From the NCBI GenBank assembly GCA_037957365.1, contig JARHVA010000639.1:3919501-3983500 (forward strand): a stretch of DNA of 64,000 bases. The letters are read 5' to 3'. Positions 1 to 11,290 of this stretch are shown piece after piece. Origin of the DNA: Torreya grandis. Taxonomy: Eukaryota; Streptophyta; Pinopsida; Cupressales; Taxaceae. The notes below the pieces were generated by a model. The model was not told the origin of the DNA. It saw only the letters and a program-made list of their open reading frames with translations, and did no database searches. A program made the position numbers and the translations under genes. Each line of letters begins with the position of its first letter. Positions within the stretch are counted from its first letter, which is position 1.

Positions 1-31
1 TTCACCCCCCCATCTTAGTTTTTGTGTTTCA
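1..31 (+). repeat. 3' tail of the copia 5' LTR (tentative)
   Basis: The stretch ends in CA at 30-31 and lies a few bases before a degenerate initiator-Met primer site, the normal geometry of an LTR end. The matching end of the 3' LTR could not be found by eye, so this is inference from position. Confidence 0.35.
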
Positions 32-37
32 AAAAAT

Positions 38-49
38 TGATATAAGATC
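38..49 (+). other. Degenerate tRNA-iMet primer binding site of the copia element
   Basis: TGATATAAGATC matches the plant copia primer site TGGTATCAGAGC at 9 of 12 positions, and the following CTTGGTC also fits common copia leaders. In a working element the initiator Met tRNA would prime minus-strand synthesis here. Position just inside the presumed 5' LTR supports the call. Confidence 0.5.
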
Positions 50-99
50 TTGGTCTGTTGTGACAATTCTAATATCTTGAAGGTGATCCTAAGAACACA

Positions 100-757
100 A
101 TATGTCTTGTGATTAAAAAGAAGAAGACAACTTATATGGTGAATAAGTATACTATGATAGTGAATAAGGAGAAGCTTAAGTAGTCCTTGAATCTAAGCTC
201 ATAAAATCACTTGATTATTTGAAGCATCAAAGAATATTGTAAATGATCTTAATATTTAGTTATAAGATGTCAACACAAGGCTAAATTTAAAATAAGTTGA
301 GTATGACCAGTTAAATACATAACTATATTCCTATAAGGTTGAGCATGAGAATCTCATAGACAAAATGAGAAAGTTTGAGAGAGAGTGTGAGAGGTTAGTA
401 CAAGTCAAGAATATCAACATGAAAATACTAATCAATAATCCTAATGAAATGAATGATAAGTCATCATGGAATCATGGTAAGTATAAAAATGTTGTTTGCT
501 ACACCTTCACAATATAGGACACATTGCAATATTCTGCTCCACTAGAGTTAGAAGGTCCACAATATTAAATAAGACATATGAAGCTCATATAGTGCATAAG
601 AAGGATTAAACATTTATATGGAAGATAAATAAAGTTATGATAGATGAGATTAAGCTCAAGAAGTAAGATGGAATATTTACCAAAGAGGAACCAAAGACCA
701 AAGAGGACTCTATGCTAACCCAAACTACCTTTCACATTCAAGATGAAGGCATGGAAT
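100..757 (+). pseudogene. Copia gag remnant with broken zinc knuckle
   Basis: Charged, Lys/Glu-rich sequence with many stops, consistent with a decayed capsid gene. A CCHC-type zinc knuckle can be traced at 497-537: it starts with Cys-Tyr codons and ends in a GHIAIFC motif, but the two halves are in different frames because of a small deletion, and an in-frame TAG follows. Such knuckles bind the genomic RNA in copia Gag. No start codon or N-terminal domain can be placed with confidence. The 3' end runs into the GT microsatellite. Confidence 0.6.
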
Positions 758-758
<1 letters not shown>

Positions 759-833
<75 letters not shown>

Positions 834-846
834 TGTATGTGTGTGT

Positions 847-903
<57 letters not shown>
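759..903 (+). repeat. (GT)n dinucleotide microsatellite, ~145 bp
   Basis: Nearly pure GT repeat with a short TATATATGTATGTATGT interruption at 824-840 and a single A interruption near 851. It lies inside the copia polyprotein, directly before a SHMIGEKYKF stretch that corresponds to the residues after the protease active site. The Cys-Val and Thr-His open frames that run through it are by-products of the repeat and not genes. Confidence 0.97.
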
Positions 904-1860
904 GTGTTTGTGTAAGCCACATGATAGGAGAAAAATATAAGTTCATCTCATTAAATAATAATGCTAAAGGAACAATGAGGTTTGGAGACAATACAACATC
1001 CAATCTAGCTGGTAAGGGTGTCTTGAGTTTGGACAATGGAAAGACCAAGACACCAAAAGTGTTGTATGTGGAAGGTTTGAAACATAACCTGCTTAGTGTT
1101 AGTCAAATGTGAAATCAAGGACACATAATAACCTTTCATGATAGAGTTTATGAGATAAGGAAAGATAAATTAGGAAGTTTAATTGCTAATGCCAAGAGGA
1201 CTGAGAACAACTTATATATATTGAATGAGATCAAGAAGGAGAGATGTTTCATGAGCAAGATAGATGAAAGTTGGCTATGGCATAGAAGGTTAGGCCATGT
1301 AAACTTTGACAACCTGGTCAAGATTAGTACTAAGAAGTATGTAAATAACATGCCTAAGATAAACAAACCTATAAACATAATTTATAAGGCATGTCAACAT
1401 GGTAATAAAACTAGAAGAAGGTTCAAGTCCAAGGAGTACTCTACTACAAGACCCTTGGAGTTAATACACACTAATATCTATGGGTCTAAAATAATTCAAA
1501 TCATTCAAGGAGATAACTAATTTATGTTACTCATTTATGATTGCACAAGAATGACTTGGGTTATGTTCCTAAAAGAGAAATTAGAAGCTCTTGACAAGTT
1601 TAAGGCATTCAAGGCTCTTTTTGAGAATGATAAGAATAGCAAGATCAAGTGCCTAATATCTAATAGAGGAGGAGAGTTTTATTCCAATGAGTTTGATGAA
1701 TTATATGAGGTTTAAGAAATAAAGCGACAATTCTTAATTGCTAAGACACCTCAATAAAATGGGGTAGTGGAAAGGAAGAATAAGACAATTTAAGAGATGG
1801 ATATAACTATGCTAAATGAATCTATATTATCTAATGGCTATTAGAGAAAGGCAGTAAGCA
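904..1860 (+). pseudogene. Copia protease tail, pre-integrase and integrase core, broken
   Basis: Reading begins at SHMIGEKYKF (after the lost protease active site) and continues through KHNLLSVSQM, the pre-integrase LWHRRLGH at about 1,275, then the integrase core. Two of the three catalytic acidic residues are Asn: HTN at 1,473-1,475, where the family has Asp, and SNRGGEF at 1,662-1,664, where it has SDNGGEF. The Glu of the NGVVE motif at 1,770-1,772 remains. Stops at 1,110, 1,518, 1,713, 1,755 and 1,791 interrupt it; the last two replace Gln codons of the family consensus. Not functional. Confidence 0.9.
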
Positions 1861-2435
1861 ATTATGTCTACATTTTGAATATGTGATAGATAAAGACTAA
1901 TGGCAACAAGACTCCTTATGAACTATGGAAGGGTAGACATACTAATGTTATTTATTCAAAAGAGATGATGAAGACTTGGGAAAGTTTAATTCTAGATATG
2001 ATGAAGGAATATTATTAGGATACTCATCAATGAGCTTAGCCTATAGATATTATAATAAGATACTGTAAAAGATAGTGGAAAACACCAATGTGAAGATTAA
2101 TGAAACAAATAAATCTCACTCATAGTCAAAGAATACTTTAGACAATCTAGACTTTGAGAATGAATAAGAGACTATAGATTTTGATGAGGAAGAATAAGTT
2201 GAAGAGAGATAAGACCAAAAGGACCCTCAAGACAAATTCAGAGAGATCACCCTAAATCTCAAATCATTGGAAATAAGAATGCAGGTATGTAAACAAAGAG
2301 AAGACTGATAAGTAATATAAATCAAGAGAATTATTCCCTATTATCCAAGATTGAACCTAAGAGTATTATACAAGCAAGCAAAGACAAATTATAGATAGGT
2401 GATATGAATGAGGTGTTAGAACAAATAGAGAATAC
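1861..2435 (+). pseudogene. Copia integrase C-terminus and INT-RT linker remnant
   Basis: Recognisable pieces include TPYELWKG near 1,912, a GKFNSRYDEG-like stretch near 1,980 and an LGYSSMSLAYR-like stretch near 2,015, all usual in the copia integrase C-terminal region before RT. They lie in several frames with stops between them. The remainder to 2,435 is Asp/Glu-rich linker with frequent TAA and TAG codons. Assignment rests on order and short matches. Confidence 0.7.
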
Positions 2436-3886
2436 TTAGACTTTGGAATTAGTTCCTAGAACTAAAGACAAGAATGTCATTGGCATAAAATGGGTGTTTA
2501 GAAACAAGTTTAATGAAGATGGAGAAGTCACTAAAAACAAAGATAGATTGGTATGCAAGGGATATGCACAAGTTAAAGGGGTAGACTTTGAGGAGACCTT
2601 TGCACTAATATCAATATTTGAGGCCATCATATTGTTTCTAGCATATGTAGTATTTAAAAGATTGAAGGTGTAATAGATGGATGTCAAATGTACCTTTTTG
2701 AATGGGAATTTAGAAGAAGTGTATGTTGAAAAACCTAAAAGGTTCTCACTATTAGATGACAAAGTCTATGTTGGCATATTGAAAAAGGCTTTATATGGTC
2801 TAATGAAAGCTCCTAGATCTTGGTATGCTATATTGGATAAGTATCTGTTAGATCAAGGATTTAGAAGAGGAGCTGTAGATAGTAATCTATACATCAAGAC
2901 AAAAGATGACCATTAGTTAATAGCAATTGTCTACATGGATGACATCATCTTTGGTGAAAATAATGAGAACATGACAAAGGCCTTTGTAGAGGTGATGAAG
3001 AAAGAGTTTGAGATGTATATGATAGGAGAGATATCATTATTTCTTGGGTTGAAAATCACTCAATTTGAAAAAGGTATATTCATCTCATAAGCCAAGTACA
3101 TAAGAGAGATGTTGAAGATGTTTGAGATGGAGGATTACAAGGAAGTTAGTACACCCATGATCACAAGATGTAAATTGAGTAAGGAAGATTAGTATTTAAA
3201 GTTCAATAAAATTTAATATAGGTCAATGATTGGAGGTTTTTTATACACCACTACCTTTAAACTTGACATCATGCAAGCAATAAGTCTTGTGGGAAGGTTT
3301 CAAGCATATCAAAAAGAGAATCATCTACACATAGTCAAAAGGATACTCAAGTGTATCAAGTGGATTATGGAGTATGGATTATTGTATCCAAGAAGTAGAG
3401 AGTTCAATTTGATATCCTACACAGATGTAGATTGGACATGAAGTATAGATGATAAGAAGAGTACTAGTGAAGGAACCTTCTTCCTAGGTGGGTGCATAGT
3501 TTCATTATTAAGTAAGAAATAACCATTAGTGCATTGTCCACTTTTGAGTCTAAGTAAATTGTAGTATATTCATGTTGCACTTAGGTCTTATAGATGAGAT
3601 AGACCCTAAAGACTATAAGGTGGAGTATGATGGTGCTAGGCCTATCTATTGTGATAATACAAGTGATATAAGTGTCTCAAATAACCCTATCATAAACTCA
3701 AGGACAAAACACATTTCCATTAGGAATCATTTTCTAAAATAATAGGTAAGTGAACAAAGTTTAAAACTTGAATATGTTTATATATAGGGTTAGATTGTAG
3801 ACATCTTGACCAAGACACTTCCAAAGGTAGCTTTTGAACACTTGAGATATGAATTAGGTTTAATTCCTACCCCTAAAAATCATTGA
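2436..3886 (+). pseudogene. Copia reverse transcriptase and RNase H, broken
   Basis: The RT opens with WVFRNKFNEDGEV and RLVCKGYAQ (2,487-2,575), then MDVKCTFLNG at 2,677, YGLMKAPRSWY near 2,800, and the catalytic YMDDIIFG near 2,932, which is intact. LFLGLKI follows at 3,040. The RNase H side shows SYTDVDWT near 3,414 and KKSTSEGTFFLGG near 3,455. In-frame stops at 2,671, 2,914, 3,088, 3,190 and 3,439 split it. After 3,540 the frame decays, and it ends near a PTPKNH stop at about 3,884. Length and order are normal for copia pol, so the loss is by point mutation, not truncation. Confidence 0.93.
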
Positions 3887-3898
3887 AGAATCCAAGTA

Positions 3899-4163
3899 AT
3901 TAGGGGGAGAGAATCATGATCATTATCTCCAAGAATAGGTGAGTTTTTACAAAAATGTATGCATGTAGATAGGGGGAACATGTGTGTTTTATGTCTCATA
4001 AACTCATAGTTCTGTGTGTTGAGTATTTTGGTTGCAAGGTGTGTGATCCAAGGAATTAAAGACATCAATTTGTAATTTATGTTAAAGGGGGAGAAAGAAT
4101 AGAATGGGTATATAAGGATGATCAATTTTTAGTATGGTTTTCCATCATTGACAAAGGGGAGAT
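3899..4163 (+). other. Series of polypurine boxes ending in the copia 3' PPT
   Basis: Four G-rich purine boxes occur on the sense strand: TAGGGGGAGA near 3,900, ATAGGGGGAA near 3,968, AAAGGGGGAGA near 4,083 and AAAGGGGAGAT at 4,153-4,163. The last abuts TGTTGAG, so it is the likely plus-strand primer. Repeated boxes of this kind between pol and the LTR are known from the Sirevirus group of copia elements, which makes that lineage possible but unproven. Confidence 0.65.
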
Positions 4164-5374
4164 TGTTGAGCATTGTTTCTATTTTTAAGGTCTGGCATTG
4201 AAATTATCATTGATGTCAAAGGTTATTCATGAGGTCATTGAATAATGTTTTTGTTTGATTACATACTTAAGATGTATTAAATTAGTTAAGAAACATATAA
4301 TTCATGTGAGTAAGGTGTAGAAGCATCAAATTATTTTTCAAGATCAGGTGCCAAAGTTGTCAAATGTCTGACTAGCTAGAGACTTCAGAAGGCTTGTGTA
4401 TAAGATGCCTATTCTTATGCATGAAAGAGCATAATGGCATAGTGATATATATGCAAAAAGGAATAATTTAATTTATGAGGTTTTTAAATAATTCATATCA
4501 ATAATTGTATCACTCATGAGAGTCTTAAAGTGAGCCTATAGGGGTAAGACCTACAAACCTAGCATGCAACTAGACTAGTTCTAGACCCTACCTGACCTAA
4601 TGAGGTGTCATGAGGTATTTTCAAGGCATATGAATAATGTATGATAGTTTTTGAGCATTGTAATAGTTTTTAAGACATGTATATGAGGAATTGATAGCTT
4701 GGACAATGGTTAGAAGGTCAGTTTCAAGACCTAATATGACTTACAGGACAAAGGCCTAAAGAGCAAAGAGAGAGATGGTGTCCAAATGAGGTATCAAGAT
4801 TAGTTTTCAAAGAAAGTGTGAGTATGTGTGCATTGAAATAGGTATTTCATGTTTTTTTAAGTATGTTTACCAAGTTTAGGTCAAATTTTGGTTAAGTCAA
4901 TAAAAAGTGTTTTGAGGTCCCTCATGTGAACAAAATGAAGGATTCTCAACCTGAGAAGAAATTACAAGTGTTCAATGGCATGTGTAACCTCTAAATTATA
5001 AATTGAGATATTCATGTTATATGGGGAAGGGTCCTAACTCAAATTTCTAAGCATTGGTTTCTGGAATGAGGGGATAAGCTTTATGAATGATTGTTTGTAT
5101 TATAATATGGTTTAAACCCTCAAATAACCCGAATAATAACATGATGAGATTGATCTTATTATAAAGTGATGATAATGGTTTTTCATGACTAGTTAACTGA
5201 TTGGAGGTTATATTAAACTCTCCCAAGAACCTCTAGGTATGATTGGTTTGTCAGGTGAGTGAGTGGACCCTATAGGAATGGCCTTATTTCTTAGAGATTT
5301 CTTGTAGCAGTCAGAGTTAACCGATTCAAAATTACTAAATGGATGAAGTTTGAAGCTTGAGACTTGTATTTGTA
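4164..5374 (+). repeat. 3' LTR of the copia element and unassigned downstream sequence
   Basis: Begins with TGTTGAGCATTG immediately after the polypurine tract, the usual start of a plant copia LTR. The right end was not found, because the 5' LTR is outside the window apart from its last bases. Nothing else is recognisable up to the LTR of the next element at 5,375. Confidence 0.6.
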
Positions 5375-6247
5375 TGCATCCAAATCCACTAAATTCATTT
5401 AATGTCACTAATATTCCTATTAGTTGACACTATTTCCACTCATCTCATTTATTCTAATTAATTTTGTTAATTTATCCCCCCTTTCCTATCCATTTATCTA
5501 ATATCCCCCTTAATATTTATTCATGTAATAACCTTATTCATCCCCACAAATAAATTAATTTATCTTAAATCCCTATTATCCCATCCTAATCCCATTTACC
5601 TATTATTTGGGAACTATAAATTCCCAATGGCCCACCTACCCACCTATACTATCCTACTTCTAGGCATCTCCTACACCCCTAGTCCTTAATCCTCACCTAA
5701 TCCCTATATAATCCCCCATATAATCATCATTAACCCCTAAGAAGGATTATATAACCCACTCAATCTATAACCTTCTCTATTTATCACCCCTCCTCTCTAG
5801 AAGCCTCTAAATCTAGAGGCTTATAAGGAATTTTAAATTCCTTAAATAAACCTCAAACCTTAATCTCTCTAAAATAACTTTGAATTTCAACCATAGATAT
5901 TTACCTATTTCTATTTAAATCGCTTCTCTCCTCCATTGGATCCATCTATGAAAAATCATAACAAGTACATGTCAATCCAATCCTTCATTGAATCAATCAT
6001 CAAGCATCTTCATCATGGCATCATACTATTCATAATCTTAGTCAAGGTAATGAATCATCCTAATCTCTTTGTTTTCATTTTGTTTGATTTGGTTTAAATC
6101 ATTTAGCTTTAAGATTTAAGTGTATGATTGAATAGATTGTTCATCTAATTACACTTAGTTAATGGGTTTAGAATTTACTTAGTGGCTCGAGTTTTGAATA
6201 GTTTCAGTTAGTTAGATTTAATCCATATATAGCTCCAAAATCATCCA
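5375..6247 (+). repeat. Left LTR of the forward Tat-like element
   Basis: 873 bp, starting TGCATCCAAATCC and ending ATCATCCA. The same block recurs at 15,098, 28,152 and 41,315, in the same order with the same internal landmarks, such as the duplicated TCTAGA-containing palindrome near 5,795-5,825 and the AAGGAATTTTAAATTCCTT palindrome. This copy lies outside the 13-kb array. The sequence after it (TATTTTGACAACCACG) does not match a primer site I know. Confidence 0.75.
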
Positions 6248-8979
6248 TATTTTGACAACCACGATGTGACTGAGCCTCCTTTAGAAATGACATATTTTTT
6301 CTTGAGTATGTTTTATTGAGATTTTAGGATAGATCAAAGAAGAAGTTAGTGGCTTTAGGATTCATATTTGTCACAATACTATATTCTTTCTCTTTGTTAA
6401 TGATAATTTGTGCTTTTGATTGAGATTGGCTTGTACTACTATTTGTTAATACTATGTTTTAATGGTTTGATCTATGATATTATATCAAATAAATAAAAAA
6501 TTAAAATAAATAAATAAATAAATAAAAACTTAAAAATTTTCTAGTTCATTTAAGGTTTTCAGGCCATTTTATCAAAATTGATCTATATGTACTCAGTTTG
6601 AATTAATATTTGGATTTGGCAGTATTGGCAAATATTATGTACAAAGTCTGTCTTGTCAGTTAGACCCACTCCAACATCATTATGCTTCATCATTTTAATG
6701 TTCATGGATTTTTGTAATATATTTATCCAACTGACTTTACTTATGTCTTGATAGATGTCATTGTTCTATTATAAAGTTTGACTCAAAACTTCCAAATCCT
6801 TTTCCATCAATCCTGGGCATACCTTGCAATTGTGGCATCCCATGAGACACTGCTTCTTTGAGTAATTTTATCTAGTTGTCTAACGTATTGTTCTTTGTAT
6901 CATTTTATCAAATGGTTCACATGCCCTCCATTATTTATGGTGAGCATCTATACTCTATTATGAAGTTCCTATTTTAGCACTCCATGGTAGTATGCTGGTA
7001 ATGGTGGCTGAGTCTTTGTTATATGATTTATAATTTCATTTAATTATATGCATCTAAGCTTTTTCAACAAACCCATTTTTATGCATATACTATAATAATC
7101 ACATTCTATGAGATAACATCTAGTTGAGTCATTTATTTGAAAAGCCTTAAAACCTCGTGGATACCCCACTTCAAAGATCTTATTTTTCCACAACATGGGA
7201 GTATGTGGGTAAAGGTGAACTAATCAGGTTGGATGGTGAAACAGTGTTAATGCCTCCTACATATACCCATGTCTTTTATATTCTAAAATAATCATGTTCC
7301 ATGATAATTAATCTCATTCTTGCATATCATTCAAATATTTACAAACTCTTGCACTTGATATACATGTTGATAAGTCTCTTTTGAAAATTATGCAAATGCA
7401 AATTCCCCTATGAGTGCTAAGTGAGTGGATTAATTTACCTTGGGAAAGTGTATTTAGGCAATGCAGGTCTACAATATTTGAAGATATGTATTGGAATCTA
7501 TGAAAGGTTTATGTGTAGTATCCATTCTTCTCTCCCTTATTCCATCTCCCTTAATATCATGCCACCATTCCAAACCTATAGTCCATCTCAAGTTGGGCAT
7601 CCAATCTTTTTATAACATTGAGATATTCTTGGGTTTTTAGGTGCCAATTTCAAATTTCTAAATTTTTTATAATTTTATAGTTTGGAAGTTAAAATAGTGA
7701 GTTATCAAAACAATTTTTTTTAACAATAGCTGATAATATTTTAGTAATTATAAGATCATATCAAATAGATCTTGACTAGATTCCATTTTGAGTAAAATAG
7801 TCATAAAAAGTGTCTTTGTATTTATGTTTTAAAGATTTTATTTTAAATTTTCATCTAATAGTCATCAAATTACCATATCATTAATATTTAATATTACTTT
7901 TCAGCCACTTAATTTAGAAAGAGATATAAGATAGGTAGTAGTTTGCTTTAACTGACCCCTTATCACTAGTTTGATAATTTTGTCATAGCAATTGAGACCT
8001 TTTTAAACTAATCATGTAGTGTCAAAATAACTAATAGAAAAAGGGAAAATTTTCAATACTTGGGTATTTACAAAGTTAATTATTTATTATAGGTTACCTT
8101 ATATTATATAATGATTGGTCAAATATTGAAATCAATTGAACATACTAATCTATTTTGCAGGTTGATCAGTTTTGAAATCGGATAAAAATATCAACTTTTT
8201 AAAATCATTTAATTCTTGACACAAATTGACATATTTTTAAAGTAAATATGAATGTCCAAGTAAAAATTATCTAAACTACTAATCATTGGTCTTGCACATT
8301 ACCTCTTTTTGAGTGCCAAAGTTAAACTACTAACTATGTGTTTGTAAGACACTTGTCAAAGACTTTTTTTAGCACTTTAAAAATCATTTCAACCATTTTG
8401 TATTGTTTTCATCATTTTTTATGTATATATCTCTTTTGTATATTTTTTTATTCTTGTAAATATCTCACACATAATCGTAATCAATTAATTAATCTCCTTT
8501 TGAGCTGTCTGTTTGTATCCCGAGGGCTATGGTTGGTGTATGCTCTCCCCTTTACATCCTTACGATGATTTTCAGGGGATCAAAACCCACCTATAAACCC
8601 CTTCCATTTTTTATTTAGGGTTTGGTGACATGGATTTCACCATCATTCACATGACTAATTTTCATGTTCTAGTAGAGTCTAAAAATTAGGAGAGCTATCA
8701 TGAGGTACCTAAGTAGAATTTCCCATAAAGGGTTCTATGGAGTGAGGTAAAATTAAGCTCTAATACACAAGGCAATTAGACAACATCCTATATGGACTTG
8801 GGCCACAATGTAATATTATGTATATAGGAGATGAACCTATAAAGCCTTGTGAAAACCTATCATAGGATCCTTTAGTTGTAATAGTCAGCACCTCACATGT
8901 GTTTTGGAGGGTTTAGCCAATTCCATAATGTTTCATCAGCCTATAGCCTCACCCACAAATCCATTTGATGGTGTGAGCA
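6248..8979 (+). other. AT-rich interior, no recognisable coding
   Basis: Presumed leader and 5' interior of the forward Tat-like element. It contains an AAAT-type microsatellite at 6,487-6,528 and no reading frame with recognisable motifs. The two short open frames at 7,421 and 8,338 are AT-driven and show no domain. Confidence 0.5.
6487..6528 (+). repeat. (AAAT)n microsatellite
   Basis: Imperfect then near-perfect AAAT/TAAA repeats, including five consecutive units around 6,507-6,526. Confidence 0.9.
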
Positions 8980-10740
8980 TTAGGTTACACACCCTTAAGT
9001 TTACTAATCATAGGTTTTAACTTTCTTACTTGGGTATGTGTTATGTGAGACCCATGCTATTTGTGAGCTAAGTTAGCCTTCACCTAAACCTAGACACACA
9101 TATCTAATTATTTACATAATCCATAATCTTTTATATACTTGCCTCATCATTTTATCATCATCCTCTTATACATACCATCTTGTATATCCTTAAATTGTCT
9201 CATCTCCCATCTTGTCTTCATCCCATCCCAGTCTAGTCATATCCACTCACCATTGATCACACTCCATTACTCACATATCCTAATCACCTATAGTCCTCCA
9301 CACTTTGTCCCAAGAACACCTTGTATATCCTTGTATTTTATACATATCATTTTGTACATATCTCATCATCTTCTTATTGCCTTTAGCCTATCCTATCTCT
9401 CATCTTTTCCTCATCCCCTTCATCATGATCATTACCTCATCGATTAAATATCCTAATCATCATCTTGTATATCCTTGTCTTACCCTCTTATACATATCAT
9501 TTTTATCTTTTACATCCTTTTATCCCCTCTTATCATTATATCCATTCATCATTGGTCACACCCCCATCACAAATATCTCATTTCATCCTAGTTTAACCAT
9601 ATCCATCCATCCTTGATAATCCTCCATAACCTACATATTATAATCATGTCTTACACATCCTCATCATCATCCCATTGTAAATATTTTCCTTTTGTACATA
9701 CTTTTACATGTCCCATGCTATTTTCCATCACCATCTTTTCTTAATTTTCCACCTAGTCTCACTACATCCATCTATCATTAGTCATATCCCACTTATCGCA
9801 TATCCTAGTCACACCTTGTCATCTATGTCTTATCCTACATAATCCTAATAATCCCCATAACATCTTGTCTTATTCTTCCCATCCCCTTGTATATCCTTGA
9901 CTTAAGTTATTATACATATCTTTATTATTTAGTACATCCTTCTAGTCACATCTTATCACTAGATCCACATGTCATTAGTTCATCCCCCCATCACCTACAT
10001 ATCCTAATCATATCTCATCCTCCACATCCTATCCTAAGTCCATACCCAATCACTTGTCTTGACCTTGTCCTCATCAACCATATAGTCTAGCCTCATCCTA
10101 TCATATCCTAGATTTCTCTTTAGGTCACAACAATGTATAAACCATCATAGATTACCCCTCTATCTTATTATCCTCACCTATCATCATACTTGTCTTTATC
10201 CTACCATCTCCATCACATAATCCTATCCCATCTTATCTTGAGTCAAAATTAGTCTAATGTTTTGAGCTAGTCTTATCATCCACATCATCCCAATCCACTA
10301 TCATTTATCATTTGATTAAGTCTCATACACTATTGAATATAATACTAACATCTTATTACTTCGTTGGTTTCAATCTAGAAACCCATCATCATTAATATAG
10401 TCTTTATCATCCTTGCCTATTCATAACTATCACCCATCATATCATCTTATCGCTAGTTTTAATCTAGGCACCCATCAAACCCTCAATCCTTTTTCTAGCT
10501 TGAACATTAGGAATTATTAATAGGTCATTAGCACCTATTTTAATATTAGTCTAAAATCTGATTATAGTCTTTAATCCATTATTCTATCTTATCCTCATCC
10601 ATCATAATAGCTTAGTCTTTCTAACCTATTTTGTTCAATAACCCATCCCCAATAATTATCCTACTTTCATCATCCATCGCTCTTCATCCATCACCATGAA
10701 GCTAGACCCCACTTTTATAGATTAATACATAACTACCATT
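8980..10740 (+). repeat. Pyrimidine-rich CAT/CCT low-complexity region
   Basis: The forward strand is dominated by C, T and A, with recurring CATC, CCTCATC, TATATCCTT and CACATCC words (for example near 9,180, 9,330 and 9,465) and no clean period. Open frames here are long only because G is scarce; they encode Ile/Ser/Leu/His/Pro-rich low-complexity peptides. Similar composition, on the opposite strand, is found in the 3' UTR of the reverse element at 17.9-20.3 kb. Confidence 0.6.
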
Positions 10741-11290
10741 ATGGATGAGATATTATTGTTGCTTATCCTAATAGGTATAATAATTATTGAAGGTATTTAT
10801 ACATTTCAACTCATTGCACCTCCCATCCAAGCCACTTCATGTGAATCTCATACCAATCCTCCATCTGCTAATCATAAACCATCATCTTACCCTTCCCATA
10901 CTAGTAAAGGGAATTTAATATTGGCCACCTCACCTACTTCTAGTCCATCCACCTAATCACATCAAAAACTATTTGATCTAAAATATAATACTTCCACATA
11001 TAAATCACAAAGTAAAGCAAGTCATTATACTCCCCTTAATATATCCTTGGAAGCCCTTTTCAAATAATTAGTCACCACGAACTTGATGGTCTATCCACGT
11101 ATCTAACATCTTGATCCCACTAAACCTAAGCCTTCCTAATATAAATAAAACCAATACTATCCATATCATTAAACTTGGGGGCATACCATTAATCGATGTT
11201 GACCTTTCCATGATTATGTCCAAGACCTCATTGATCATGGTGACATAATAATCGAGAATGAACCAGATTAGTCTCAATCCCTAGATGAAC
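10741..11290 (+). pseudogene. Possible gag C-terminal remnant of the forward Tat-like element
   Basis: A readable frame starts near 10,741 and continues with occasional stops and at least one frameshift. At about 11,195-11,290 the forward strand reads a Cys followed by FHDYVQDLIDHGDIIIE. This resembles the segment around the Gag-protease border of plant Tat-type polyproteins, where a conserved Cys is followed by an IQDLID-type helix. The call is based on this one motif and on position after the left LTR, so confidence is moderate. Confidence 0.45.

Larger units (their letters stand above)
1..5374 (+). mobile_element. Degenerate Ty1/copia LTR retrotransposon
   Basis: Forward-strand copia element in the canonical order gag, protease, integrase, RT, RNase H, followed by polypurine boxes and the start of a 3' LTR. 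The order INT before RT is diagnostic of Ty1/copia. Readable motifs include LWHRRLGH (pre-integrase), GGEF (integrase), YMDDIIFG (RT) and a SYTDVDWT-type RNase H stretch. Numerous stops and frameshifts break every domain, so the element is dead. Only the last ~31 bp of the 5' LTR fall in the window, so most of that LTR lies upstream. The right end is not defined by a matching LTR end; I stop it where the next element's LTR starts. The copia assignment is firm, the outer limits are not. Confidence 0.9.

Noticed and set aside
712..1112. Several open frames of Cys-Val or Thr-His repeats on both strands
   Set aside because: They are created by the GT microsatellite; only the part after 904 is real coding relic.
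5375..6247. Solo LTR unrelated to the rest
   Set aside because: A related LTR with polypurine tract in the same orientation lies at 15,098 and the interior has gag-like and 3' motifs, so a paired LTR of one old element is more likely; a solo LTR cannot be fully excluded.
9139..10090. Forward open frames of about 60-100 codons
   Set aside because: Low-complexity CAT/CCT sequence with little G; the peptides are Ile/Ser/Leu/His/Pro runs without motif, and frames overlap.
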